Shown here: piece by piece, positions 24,278 through 33,684 of the stretch | How positions within the stretch are numbered: the stretch's first letter is position 1 | How the letters are laid out: each line of letters starts with the position of its first letter | Assembly: GCF_012911935.1 (NCBI RefSeq) | Contig: NZ_JAAXLA010000040.1 | Location: 1-61,068, forward strand | Reading direction: 5' to 3' | Origin: Pseudonocardia acidicola | GTDB lineage: Bacteria; Actinomycetota; Actinomycetes; Mycobacteriales; Pseudonocardiaceae | Length of the DNA: 61,068 nt | The notes under the pieces: model-generated | What the model saw: only the letters and a program-made list of their open reading frames with translations | The model's database searches: none | Told to the model about the DNA's origin: nothing | Translations under genes and position numbers: made by a program

Positions 24278-24613
24278 ATGACCGCTCGCCGGTCCCGACA
24301 CGATGCAGCCGCCGAGCCACCTCCGACCACCCGCAACACAACCGGCCGAGTCGGGACGAGGACCCGCATCCGCGCCTGGGCGGGCTGGACCGGCGCCGGT
24401 GTGGCCGTCGTCGTGGCCGCTGCACTGATCATCTTCGTGGTGCAGAACCTGGGTTCGGTACCGATCGCCTTCGTCAGTCTGCACGGGCAGTTCCCGCTGG
24501 CGGCTGCGCTGCTGGTCGCCGCCGTCGGTGGCGCGGTCCTCACCGCCGCACTCGGCGGCAGGCGCACCATGCGGCGACGCCACACGGCCCGGCGCGACCA
24601 CTCCCGCGCTTAG
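24278..24613 (+). CDS. LapA-domain small membrane protein
   Basis: A 111-residue protein with two transmembrane segments: GWTGAGVAVVVAAALIIFVV, followed by the LapA-like QNLGSVPIAFVSLHGQFPLAAALLVAAVGGAVLTAAL. The arginine-rich ends face the cytosol. The QN and F-x-x-x-x-G pattern between the helices is typical of the LapA (DUF1049) family. It starts 130 bp after the penicillin-binding protein and may be independently transcribed. Its role in actinobacteria is poorly defined. Confidence 0.8.
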   Translation: MTARRSRHDAAAEPPPTTRNTTGRVGTRTRIRAWAGWTGAGVAVVVAAALIIFVVQNLGSVPIAFVSLHGQFPLAAALLVAAVGGAVLTAALGGRRTMRRRHTARRDHSRA

Positions 24614-24694
24614 AGCCCGCTGACCGCACCGGGTACCGGGGGACCGCCGCCGGGCACGGCTGCCGGCAGGTCGTCCCGCTGATCTACCGACTGC

Positions 24695-25879
<1,185 letters not shown>

Positions 25880-26045
25880 GGGATCACTTCCCTGACGTGG
25901 AGTTACTTCTCGCCGCCTCGAGTCACGAGCGGCGACGGGCACGAGGGCCGGACAGATCCAGGCGGGCCGAGGGGGGCCAGTGTGGCACGGATCGACAGCG
26001 AAATGAACGCGTCGGCCGGCGCTACCGGCATGGGCGGGACCTGGG

Positions 26046-26903
26046 TCAGTCGACCTCGGCCGACCCCGTGAGCCGCAGTCGGCGCTGGGCCCGCTGGTAG
26101 AAGGTGGTGAGCCCCAGCCGGACCACGTGCGCGGCGGCCGGCAACAGGGTGAGGTCGACGACGTCGCCGGGGAGCACGTGCCCGACGACGCGGCCGTCCG
26201 CCTCCACGGCGAGCTCGCCGCTGGTGGGCAGGATCTCGAGGGCGAGCTTCTCCCCACCCGAGAGGAACAACGCCCGGTTGAACGCCGAGTGCGGGGCCAC
26301 CGGGACCACGAGCAGGCCCTCCGCGCTGGGCGAGACGATCGGGCCGCCGGCCGAGAAGCTGTAGGCCGTCGAGCCGGTCGGGGTGGCCACGACGACGGCG
26401 TCGGCGGCGTAGCGCACGAAGGGATGGCCCTCGACCCGTACCTCCACCGCTGCGGTCCCTCCCCGGCCGGGGATCCGGGGTAGGGCGATGTCGTTGAAGG
26501 CCGTGGTGTCCTCGGCGGCGAACGCCGCACGTACCCCGGAACGCCCCTCGACGGTGAAGCGGCCTTCGTCGATGGCGGTCAGCGCCCCGGCCAGTTCCGG
26601 GACGTCGATCTCGGCCAGGAAACCCAGCCGCCCGAGGTTCACCCCGAGCACCGGCGCGTGCTGGCCGCGCACCATCCGCATCGAGCGCAGCATCGTGCCG
26701 TCCCCGCCGAGGCTGACGACGACGTCGGAGCGCCTGGCCAGGTGACGCTCCTCGACCGCGGCGGCGGGAGCGCCGATGCGTCCGATCTCGTCCTCCAGCC
26801 CGAGGACGGCGACCTCTCGGGCCCGGGCCCACTCGGCGATCGTCCGCACCGCCGTGGCGCAGTCCCGGCCCGGGTGCAGCACCAGGCCCACGGTGTTGAT
26901 CAT
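26046..26903 (-). CDS. nadK: NAD kinase
   Basis: A 285-residue ATP-NAD kinase. The GGDGT motif is at residues 66-70 (SLGGDGTML). The second conserved segment, AFNDIALPR, follows near residue 145, and the glycine-rich TPTGSTAYSFSAGGPIVSP near residues 180-198 completes the active site. It phosphorylates NAD to NADP in the cytosol. The ATG at 26903 fits the family length. It is divergent from the methanol dehydrogenase gene, with 237 bp between the starts. Confidence 0.93.
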   Translation of the reverse strand: MINTVGLVLHPGRDCATAVRTIAEWARAREVAVLGLEDEIGRIGAPAAAVEERHLARRSDVVVSLGGDGTMLRSMRMVRGQHAPVLGVNLGRLGFLAEIDVPELAGALTAIDEGRFTVEGRSGVRAAFAAEDTTAFNDIALPRIPGRGGTAAVEVRVEGHPFVRYAADAVVVATPTGSTAYSFSAGGPIVSPSAEGLLVVPVAPHSAFNRALFLSGGEKLALEILPTSGELAVEADGRVVGHVLPGDVVDLTLLPAAAHVVRLGLTTFYQRAQRRLRLTGSAEVD

Positions 26904-27140
26904 TCCCAGGTCGGGTCCTCCCGCGCGCGGCCCGGCCGGCCGCCGACGTGGCGGCGACCGACGCGTGCACAGACACCGAAGCGCTCCGTACGGGGTCGGG
27001 GCAAGGCCCCGGTCGGGGAAAGGCGCCGCCGCGCCCGGCCCGTGGCGGCGCAGCGGCGGGCCCATCGCCCCTGTGCCCGGGGCCACACCGCTTCTAGCGT
27101 GGACCGCTACCACTTCCGCTTCTGCCGAGAGAGGGCTGCC

Positions 27141-28433
27141 ATGCAGGTCGACGAGCTGCTCAAGCCGTTCCCCATCAAGGAGTTCCACCCGTTCCCCCGC
27201 GCCATGCTCGGCCCCGGCGCGCACGAGATGATCGGTCCGGAGGCCCTGAAGATGGGCTTCAAGAAGACCCTGGTGATGACCTCGGGCCTGCGCGGCACCG
27301 ACATCGTGCACAAGATCGTCGAGTCGATGAAGTACCACGGGCTCGAGGTCGTCGTGTACGACAAGGTGGAGTCCAACCCCAAGGACTACAACGTCATGGA
27401 CGCCGTGGCGCTGTACCAGCAGAACAACTGCGACAGCTTCGTCTCCATCGGCGGTGGGTCCAGCCACGACGCCTGTAAGGGCGCGCGCGTCTCGGTCGCG
27501 CACGACGGCCGCAACGTCAACGAGTTCGAGGGCTTCAACAAGTCGGAGAACCCGCAGAACCCGCCGCACATCGCGGTCTCCACCACCGCCGGCACCGGCT
27601 CGGAGACCTCGTGGGCCTACGTCATCACCGACACCACCACCGACCCGGACAACCCGCACAAGTACGTGGCCTTCGACGACGCCTCGGTGACCTCGCTGGC
27701 CGTCGACGATCCGGTCCTGTACTACGACTGCCCGGTGGACTACACCGCGCAGTGCGGGTTCGACGTGCTCGCGCACGCCTCCGAGCCGTACGTCTCGCGC
27801 TTGAACTTCCCCCCGTCGCTGGGCAACGCGCTCTACGCGATCAAGCTGACCAACGAGAACCTCCGTCCTGCGGTGTGGAACGGCCAGGACCTGCCCGGCC
27901 GCGAGGGCATGATGTACGCGCAGTACATCGCCGCCCAGGCGTTCAACTCCGGCGGCCTGGGGATCATCCACTCCATCTCGCACGCGGTGTCGGCGTTCTA
28001 CGACACCCACCACGGGCTGAACAACGCGATCGCGCTGCCGCGGGTGTGGGCGTTCAACATGCCGGTGGTCTACGAGCGCTTCGCCGACATCGCCCAGGTG
28101 ATGGGCATCGACACCCACGGCATGACCACGGTGCAGGCCGCCGAGGCCGCGCTCGCTGCCGCGATCCGGCTGCTGCGCGACGTGGGCATCCCGGAGCGCT
28201 TCGTCGACGTCACCCAGGACAGCTACTCGAAGAACCGCCTCGGGCAGGGCCCGACCAAGTACTACGAGCAGCACAAGAGGATCGTCGGCGACGCCGCCGA
28301 CGTGGACCGGATCACCAACCACGTCCTCGGCGACGCGTGCACCCCGGGCAACCCGAAGGAGTGCACCTTCGAGACGGTGCGCCCGGTCGTCGAGCACTGC
28401 ATGAACGGCGACCTGGACGACCTGCTGGGCTGA
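27141..28433 (+). CDS. mno: NDMA-dependent methanol dehydrogenase (iron-type alcohol dehydrogenase)
   Basis: A 430-residue type III alcohol dehydrogenase closely resembling the nicotinoprotein methanol dehydrogenases of Amycolatopsis, Rhodococcus and Mycobacterium (Mno/Mdo). It opens with MQVDELLKPFPIKEFHPFPR. The cofactor loop is SIGGGSSHDACKG. The metal ligands lie in GFDVLAHASEP and in SHAVSAFYDTHHGLNNAI. In this group NADPH stays bound and electrons leave through an external acceptor; mycofactocin is the proposed physiological one. It oxidises methanol and other alcohols to aldehydes. A mycofactocin cluster is not in the window. Confidence 0.93.
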   Translation: MQVDELLKPFPIKEFHPFPRAMLGPGAHEMIGPEALKMGFKKTLVMTSGLRGTDIVHKIVESMKYHGLEVVVYDKVESNPKDYNVMDAVALYQQNNCDSFVSIGGGSSHDACKGARVSVAHDGRNVNEFEGFNKSENPQNPPHIAVSTTAGTGSETSWAYVITDTTTDPDNPHKYVAFDDASVTSLAVDDPVLYYDCPVDYTAQCGFDVLAHASEPYVSRLNFPPSLGNALYAIKLTNENLRPAVWNGQDLPGREGMMYAQYIAAQAFNSGGLGIIHSISHAVSAFYDTHHGLNNAIALPRVWAFNMPVVYERFADIAQVMGIDTHGMTTVQAAEAALAAAIRLLRDVGIPERFVDVTQDSYSKNRLGQGPTKYYEQHKRIVGDAADVDRITNHVLGDACTPGNPKECTFETVRPVVEHCMNGDLDDLLG

Positions 28434-28512
28434 TCCGCCCCCCGGCGACCGGCGAGCGGTGCCGAGCCACCGCCCGCAGGATCGCTGCGCGCCGTCACGA
28501 AGAGCCGCGAGG

Positions 28513-29040
28513 TCATGAACCGGACGACGCCGAGGACGATGCTTGCGCCGCCTGCTCGGCGACACGCAGCCGTTGCCGGGACGCGCCGATCTCCGCCTCC
28601 GCCGCGGCGCGGCCTGCCCACGAGGCCCCCTCGACGCTCTTGCCCGGCTCGAGCTCCTTGTAGATCTCGAAGAAGTGCTGGATCTCGCGCCGGTGGAACT
28701 CGGGCAGGTGATGGATGTCGCGCAGGTGCTCCAGCCGGGGGTCGTGCGCGGGCACGCAGATCAGCTTGTCGTCCCCGCCCTTCTCGTCGGTCATCCGGAA
28801 CATGCCGATCGTGCGGCACAGCACGAGCACACCGGGGAACAGCGGCTCGCCCCGGGTGATCAGCAGCGCGTCGAGTGGGTCGCCGTCCTCGCCGAGGGTG
28901 TCCTCGACGAAGCCGTAGTCGCCCGGGTACTGGGTCGAGGTGAACAGCGTCCGGTCGAGCCGGATCCGGCCGCTGTCGTGATCGACCTCGTACTTGTTGC
29001 GGCTGCCGCGGGGGATCTCGATCAGGATGTCGAACTCCAT
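28513..29040 (-). CDS. ppa: Inorganic pyrophosphatase (family I)
   Basis: A 175-residue soluble pyrophosphatase. The signature segment YPGDYGFVEDTLGEDGDPLDALLI carries the metal-binding aspartates. The C-terminus is an alanine- and serine-rich tail slightly longer than usual. The ATG at 29040 fits the conserved MEFDILIEIPRGSRNKYE opening; a GTG two codons earlier is possible. It splits pyrophosphate to phosphate. It follows the isoprenoid gene idi on the same strand after a 207-bp gap, so it may or may not share that transcript. Confidence 0.94.
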   Translation of the reverse strand: MEFDILIEIPRGSRNKYEVDHDSGRIRLDRTLFTSTQYPGDYGFVEDTLGEDGDPLDALLITRGEPLFPGVLVLCRTIGMFRMTDEKGGDDKLICVPAHDPRLEHLRDIHHLPEFHRREIQHFFEIYKELEPGKSVEGASWAGRAAAEAEIGASRQRLRVAEQAAQASSSASSGS

Positions 29041-29247
29041 GCTCACGGAGCCGTTCGGCGGTCGTCGCGGAAATCCATCCCCATCCTCCTTGTCGCGGTT
29101 CACCGGTCGCTCAGGGCGATTGCCGGTGCCGTGCCGCCAGGGTCGTCGCGGCGGGTGTGGGCCCATCGTGCGCCGAACCGGGGCGGGTGGCGAGCGGTCG
29201 ACGCATCGACGGGGGCATGGTCGACCCTGTGGGCCTCGGAGAAGGGC

Positions 29248-29835
29248 CTACCGGATCTCCACCGCACGAGCGGCCGGCGGGAGCGCGTCGACGTCTCCGG
29301 GCGACCACTGACGGGGGTCCGGTCCGAGCGAGATGAGTTCGGTGACCTGCTCGATGCACCAGGGGGACACGTCGCGCCGGCCGTTGCGCACCTGATCGGC
29401 CAGGTCGCTCCAATCGACCCAGTCGAAACCGTCCACCTCGGACGAGTCGGGTCGCGGCTCCGACTCGGTGTAGGCCCGGAACACCGGACACATCTCGTTC
29501 TCCGCGATCCCGTTCGGCATCACGGCGCGATAGCGGAAGCGCGGCAGGATCAGGGTGATCTCGGTCGGCTGGATCCGCAGTTCCTGGCGAAGGCGCCGAC
29601 GCACGCTGTCGGTGAGGCTCTCGCCGGGGCCGGGGTGGCCGCAACAGCTGTTCGTCCACACCCCGGGCCACGTCTTCTTGCCGCGGGCGCGCTGCGTGAT
29701 CAGCAGTCTGCCCCGGGAGTCGAAGACGTAACAGGAGAACGCCAGGTGCAACGGCGTGTCCCGATGGTGCACGGCTGCCTTGTCCAGCACCCCGAGGGCG
29801 TGACCCGATTCGGTCAGCAGAACGACCTGCTCCAT
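29248..29835 (-). CDS. idi: Isopentenyl-diphosphate delta-isomerase, type I
   Basis: A 195-residue Nudix-fold isomerase. The cysteine motif TNSCCGHP near residues 61-68 and the later ENEMCPVF segment supply the catalytic Cys and Glu. The Nudix-like helix is GESLTDSVRRRLRQEL. It interconverts isopentenyl and dimethylallyl diphosphate. Its place 39 bp after ribBA and downstream of ubiX-ubiD-vdcD suggests it helps supply the dimethylallyl group for prenylated FMN; that link is inference. Confidence 0.95.
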   Translation of the reverse strand: MEQVVLLTESGHALGVLDKAAVHHRDTPLHLAFSCYVFDSRGRLLITQRARGKKTWPGVWTNSCCGHPGPGESLTDSVRRRLRQELRIQPTEITLILPRFRYRAVMPNGIAENEMCPVFRAYTESEPRPDSSEVDGFDWVDWSDLADQVRNGRRDVSPWCIEQVTELISLGPDPRQWSPGDVDALPPAARAVEIR

Positions 29836-29874
29836 GGTGATCCCTGTTGATCCTTGTCGTCGGGGCCCTGGCCG

Positions 29875-31104
29875 CTACGCATCTGCGACGAGTGCCGGCA
29901 GGTCGATCTGGTGTCCGAGCCGGTCGCGCTTGGTGCGCAGGTATCTGATGTTGTCAGTGGTCAGCTCGGGCGGCAGGGCGACACGGCCCAGCAACTGCAG
30001 CCCGGCGTCGGTCAGCTCGTCGCGTTTGTGCGGATTGTTGGTGATCAGGCGCACCCGGTGCACCCCGAGCCGGGCGAGGATCGCGGCTGCCGCCCGGTAC
30101 TCCCGATCGTCGACGGGGAGCCCGAGGTCGAGGTTCGCGTCCACGGTGTCGCGGCCGGCTTCCTGCAGTGCGTAGGCCTGGAGCTTGCGGCCGAGCCCGA
30201 TTCCCCGCCCCTCGTGCCCGCGCAGGTACACCAGGACACCTGCCCCGTCACTCGCGATCAGCTCGAGCGCGCGGCGCAGCTGCGTTCCGCAGTCGCATCG
30301 CAGCGAGCCCATCACGTCGCCGGTCAGGCACTCGCTGTGCACCCGGACCAGCACGCCCTCGGGCCGCGCGTCGGCCGCGGCCAGGTCGCCCATGGTCAGG
30401 GCGAGGTGTTCGAGGCCGTCGAGCCGGGAACGGAAGGACCAGGCGTGGAAGGTGCCGGCCGAGGTGGGAAGGTGGGCGTCGCCGGTCGGCTCGACCAGTG
30501 GCTCCGTGCGACGCCGGTGCTGCACCAGTTCGGCGATGTCCAGATGGGGCAGCCCGTGCCGGCGGGCGAAAGCGCTCGGTTGCTCGCCGGACAGCGGGAC
30601 CCCGCCGGTGCCGACGAGTTCGGTGATCACTCCGACACCGCTGCACCCGGCCAGCCGCAGCAGGTCGGTGGCGGCCTCGGTGTGCCCGGCCCGGGTCAGC
30701 ACCCCGCCGTCGCGGGCGCGCAGCGGGAACACGTGACCCGGCCTGCGCAGATCGGCCGGCAGGGTCGCCGGATCGGCCAGGGCGCGGACGGTGGCGGCGC
30801 GGTCGTGGGCGGAGATGCCGGTGCCGACGGACGCGTGGTCCACGGTGACGGTGAAGGCGGTCCCGTGGCTGTCGGTGTTGTTCTCCACCATGAGGCCGAG
30901 GCCGAGTGCGTCCGCGCGACCGGCGGCCATCGGCGTGCACACGATGCCGCTGCCGTGCCGCATGAAGAACGCCATCGAGCCGGGGGTCATGTGCTCGGCT
31001 GCCATGATCAGGTCGCCCTCGTTCTCGCGGTCCGCGGCATCGGCCACCACGACCATGCCGCCATCGGCGAGCGCGCAGAGAGCACGTTGAATCGAGTTGC
31101 TCAC
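29875..31104 (-). CDS. ribBA: Bifunctional 3,4-dihydroxy-2-butanone-4-phosphate synthase / GTP cyclohydrolase II
   Basis: A 409-residue RibBA. The N-terminal RibB half has ADRENEGDLIMAAEHM and HTEAATDLLRLAG, with its metal-binding residues. The C-terminal RibA half has the zinc ligands in HSECLTGDVMGSLRCDCG and the GTP-binding GHEGRGIGLGRKLQAY. It makes both early riboflavin precursors. No other riboflavin gene is beside it and no FMN riboswitch is recognisable upstream, so it looks like a dedicated extra copy, perhaps boosting FMN for the UbiX-UbiD system encoded just upstream. Confidence 0.94.
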   Translation of the reverse strand: MSNSIQRALCALADGGMVVVADAADRENEGDLIMAAEHMTPGSMAFFMRHGSGIVCTPMAAGRADALGLGLMVENNTDSHGTAFTVTVDHASVGTGISAHDRAATVRALADPATLPADLRRPGHVFPLRARDGGVLTRAGHTEAATDLLRLAGCSGVGVITELVGTGGVPLSGEQPSAFARRHGLPHLDIAELVQHRRRTEPLVEPTGDAHLPTSAGTFHAWSFRSRLDGLEHLALTMGDLAAADARPEGVLVRVHSECLTGDVMGSLRCDCGTQLRRALELIASDGAGVLVYLRGHEGRGIGLGRKLQAYALQEAGRDTVDANLDLGLPVDDREYRAAAAILARLGVHRVRLITNNPHKRDELTDAGLQLLGRVALPPELTTDNIRYLRTKRDRLGHQIDLPALVADA

Positions 31105-31201
31105 GTCAGTACTCCATTGGCAACCGGTGAACGGACGGCGCGGGAGCCGAGCCGGTTCCGCTCGGCGCCCCCGCTGCTCTTCGCCCGGTTCAGGTAGGAC
31201 C

Positions 31202-31250
31202 CTGCCACCCGCGATGCCGTCGTGTGCCGTGGTTCCCTGCAGGGTGGCAG
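31202..31250. other. Inverted repeat in the vdcD-ribBA gap
   Basis: Perfect 9-bp arms (CTGCCACCC and its complement) are separated by 31 nt in the 171-bp leader of ribBA. It could be a weak terminator, an RNA structure or a protein site. It does not match the FMN riboswitch core. Confidence 0.4.
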
Positions 31251-31275
31251 AGCTGGTTGACCACCCGGTGGTTCG

Positions 31276-31527
31276 TCAGGCCCGGCGTTGCGGGACCGTC
31301 GGTACGACCGGCATGTCCGGGATGGTGGCAGGGTCGACCTTGAAGACGGCCGGGTAGGTGGTGGGGTCCGTGGCGTACGACGGTTCGGTGGATCGCCAGC
31401 TGTAGAGACAGGTGGTGCAGGAGAACATCGTCCAGACTCCGGGCACCGGAGACGTGGTCAGCACCCGGATCTCGTGTGCGTCGCAGCGCGGGCAGGTGCC
31501 GGGCAGTGCGGTGTCGGAAGTTGTCAC
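31276..31527 (-). CDS. vdcD: Hydroxyarylic acid decarboxylase small subunit, VdcD/BsdD family
   Basis: An 83-residue zinc-ribbon-like protein with C12-x2-C15 and C37-x2-C40. Between them it has the family segment TTSPVPGVWTMFSC, and after them LYSWRSTEP and YPAVFKVDPATI. This closely matches the third subunit of the vanillate / 4-hydroxybenzoate decarboxylases (VdcD, BsdD). The GTG at 31527 overlaps the UbiD stop. Its presence strongly suggests that the neighbouring UbiD acts on a hydroxybenzoate-type acid. Confidence 0.9.
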   Translation of the reverse strand: MTTSDTALPGTCPRCDAHEIRVLTTSPVPGVWTMFSCTTCLYSWRSTEPSYATDPTTYPAVFKVDPATIPDMPVVPTVPQRRA

Positions 31528-32939
31528 GTGAGCAGCCCCTTGATGATGTTTTCCCAGGTGCGGGTGCCGTCGGGTTCGTCGACGGTCTGCGAGTAGTGGC
31601 CGCGCTGTTCCGGCGCGATCGGTGTGGTCGCGTCGAACACCACCTTGTGCGTGATGCCGGCCGGGTCCGAACTGGGGTCGAGCGGCAGCACCGAGGCGTT
31701 GGGGATGGTGACGATGTCGTGCTGCGGGTGGAACTTCACCGACATCGCCCACATCACCTGGGCCAGGTTGAACGGGTCGACGGTCTCGTCGACGACGATC
31801 ACGACCTTGCAGTAGCCCAGGCCGTGCGGGGTGGTCATCGCACGAAGACCCACGGCCTTGCCGAACCCGCCGTAGCGCTGCTTGACCGAGATGACCGCCA
31901 GCAGGCCCTGGGTGTACATGGCGTTGACCGCGACGACCTCGGGGAAATCACGCTTGAGCTGCTGGTAGAGCGGCACGCTGGTGTTCAGGGCCAGGGTGTA
32001 GTCCATCTCGGTCCACGGCATCCCCAGGTAGAGGTGCTCGAAGATCGGGTTGGGCCGGTGGGACACCTTGTGGATCTTGATGATGGGCTGCCGGCGGCCA
32101 CCGGAGTAGTGCCCGGTGAACTCCCCGAACGGGCCCTCGATCTCGCGGACCCCGGCGATGATCTCGCCTTCGAGAACCGCTTCCGATCCCCACGGGACGT
32201 CCATTCCGGTCAGCGGCGCCTTGGCGATGCGGTACGGGCTGCCCTGGATGGCGCCGGCCATCTCGTACTCGGACTGGTCGTAGGCCAGCGGCATGCCGGC
32301 CACCGTGGTGATCACCGGCTCGTTGCTGACGGCGATCGCGACGGGGAGGTTCTCTCCGCGCTCCTCGGCCATGCGCAGGTGCAGCCCGATGTCGTGGGTC
32401 GGCAGCGGCTGGATGCCGAGGGTGTCGACGTCCTTGACCTGGATGCGGTAGATGCCGACGTTCTGCTTGCCGAAGTTCTCGGGGTCGTCGGGATCGCGGC
32501 TGACCACGACGGCCTTGTCGATGTAGCAGCCCACGTCGTAGCGGTTGAGCCGGAACAGCGGGAACAGATCGAACAGGTTGATGCCCTCGTCGAGGGTGAT
32601 CTCCTGCCACGGTGCGTCATCGCGGCGCTCGACCGGGACCGGGAAGTCGTCCCAGCGGCGGGCGAACTCGAAGAACTGGTCCTTGACCGGGGTGTCCTTG
32701 TCCATCCCCAGCATCAACGCGTGGTTCGGCCAGGACCCCACCACGTTCAGCGCGGCCCGGGCGTTCTCGTAACCGGAGATGTTGTCGAAGAGCAGCGCCG
32801 GACCCCGGTCGGTCACGTTGGCCACCGCCCGCGCCGCCGCACCCAGATCCGGTTCCGGGTTCACGGGGTCGGAGAACCGCGCCAATTGGCCGTTGCGTTC
32901 CAGCGCCGACAGGAAGTCACGCAGATCTGAATATGCCAT
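31524..32939 (-). CDS. ubiD: UbiD-family prenylated-FMN-dependent decarboxylase (VdcC/BsdC type)
   Basis: A 471-residue UbiD-family enzyme. A central segment VLEGEIIAGVREIEGPFGEFTGHYSGG carries the catalytic glutamates and the characteristic EGPFGEFTG motif. The cofactor-binding region NVGIYRIQVKDVDTLGIQ is also typical. It is a reversible non-oxidative decarboxylase needing prenylated FMN. It lies between ubiX (44 bp upstream) and vdcD (overlapping), the B-C-D order of vdc and bsd clusters. Vanillate, 4-hydroxybenzoate or a related acid is the likely substrate. Confidence 0.94.
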   Translation of the reverse strand: MAYSDLRDFLSALERNGQLARFSDPVNPEPDLGAAARAVANVTDRGPALLFDNISGYENARAALNVVGSWPNHALMLGMDKDTPVKDQFFEFARRWDDFPVPVERRDDAPWQEITLDEGINLFDLFPLFRLNRYDVGCYIDKAVVVSRDPDDPENFGKQNVGIYRIQVKDVDTLGIQPLPTHDIGLHLRMAEERGENLPVAIAVSNEPVITTVAGMPLAYDQSEYEMAGAIQGSPYRIAKAPLTGMDVPWGSEAVLEGEIIAGVREIEGPFGEFTGHYSGGRRQPIIKIHKVSHRPNPIFEHLYLGMPWTEMDYTLALNTSVPLYQQLKRDFPEVVAVNAMYTQGLLAVISVKQRYGGFGKAVGLRAMTTPHGLGYCKVVIVVDETVDPFNLAQVMWAMSVKFHPQHDIVTIPNASVLPLDPSSDPAGITHKVVFDATTPIAPEQRGHYSQTVDEPDGTRTWENIIKGLLT

Positions 32940-32983
32940 GCCTCAATTCCTCACTTCGTTATTCCCCCGCCGGGACTCCCCGC

Positions 32984-33574
32984 TCATACCGCGGCGACGT
33001 CCTGGTGGGCGTGCGGACCCATGCCGTGCCACCGCTGCGCGGTGGGCAGGGCGAGACCGAACTGGTCCAGGGTTCGCCCGACGATGTGTTCGACGACGTC
33101 GTGGACCGTGGCGGGCTGGTTGTAGAAGGCAGGCATCGGCGGCAGGATGCACGCGCCCATGCGGGTCAGTTCCAGCATGTTCTCCAGGTGGATCGCCGAC
33201 AGCGGGGTTTCCCGCGCCACCAGCACCAGGCGCCGTCGCTCCTTCAGCGTCACGTCCGCCGCGCGCCCGATCAGGCCGTCGCCGTAACCGGTGCGGATAC
33301 CGGCGAGGGTCTTCATGCTGCACGGCGCCACCACCATGCCGTCGACGGGGAAGGAGCCGCTGGAGATCGCGGCGCCCTGGTCGTCCGGCCGGTAGACCGC
33401 CGAGGCCAGTGCGCCGACCTCACGCATCGTGTAGGGGGTCTCGTGCGCGACGGTCGCCCGCGCCCACCGGCTGACCACCAGGTGGGTCTGCACATCCAGC
33501 TCGCGCAGCGCCTCCAGCAGGCGGATCCCGATCACCGCTCCCGTGGCGCCGGTCATCGCGACGACGAGTTTCAC
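32984..33574 (-). CDS. ubiX: UbiX-family flavin prenyltransferase
   Basis: A 196-residue flavin prenyltransferase. The N-terminal FMN loop reads MTGATGAVIG. The substrate region VVAPCSMKTLAGIRTGYGDGLI and the phosphate site VARETPLSAIHLENM are both conserved. It attaches a dimethylallyl group to FMN to give the cofactor used by the UbiD protein encoded next. It heads the minus-strand operon, and the operator pair lies 35 bp and more upstream of its ATG. Confidence 0.94.
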   Translation of the reverse strand: MKLVVAMTGATGAVIGIRLLEALRELDVQTHLVVSRWARATVAHETPYTMREVGALASAVYRPDDQGAAISSGSFPVDGMVVAPCSMKTLAGIRTGYGDGLIGRAADVTLKERRRLVLVARETPLSAIHLENMLELTRMGACILPPMPAFYNQPATVHDVVEHIVGRTLDQFGLALPTAQRWHGMGPHAHQDVAAV

Positions 33575-33608
33575 TACGCCTCTCCACTCCCGGTTGGATG
33601 CGGACAGT

Positions 33609-33626
33609 TAGTCCGTGTACGTCCTA
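33609..33626. promoter_or_regulatory. MarR-type operator candidate A
   Basis: The sequence TAGTCCGTGTACGTCCTA is a perfect interrupted palindrome (TAG-CGT-ACG-CTA with 2-nt gaps). It sits between divergent ubiX and marR genes. A near copy lies 32 bp away, so the two faces align on the helix. Confidence 0.7.
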
Positions 33627-33640
33627 CTTCGGTCACGCTA

Positions 33641-33658
33641 TACTCCGTGTGCGTCCTA
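33641..33658. promoter_or_regulatory. MarR-type operator candidate B
   Basis: The sequence TACTCCGTGTGCGTCCTA repeats operator A with two base changes, and the surrounding 22 bp match with three. It lies closer to the MarR start, consistent with autorepression. Confidence 0.65.
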
Positions 33659-33684
33659 ATTCAACCCGTGGGAGTGCATCGAGA

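Noticed and set aside
20755..24585. Minus-strand open frame of nearly 1280 codons
   Set aside because: It runs opposite the dehydrogenase and penicillin-binding protein genes, which have intact catalytic motifs. The antisense translation has no recognisable domain.
31105..31275. FMN riboswitch upstream of ribBA
   Set aside because: The conserved core sequences of the FMN element are not recognisable on the minus strand; only a simple inverted repeat is present.
33598..33684. Earlier start for the MarR gene
   Set aside because: It would place both operator copies inside the coding region. The GTG at 33685 has a ribosome site and begins just before the conserved domain.
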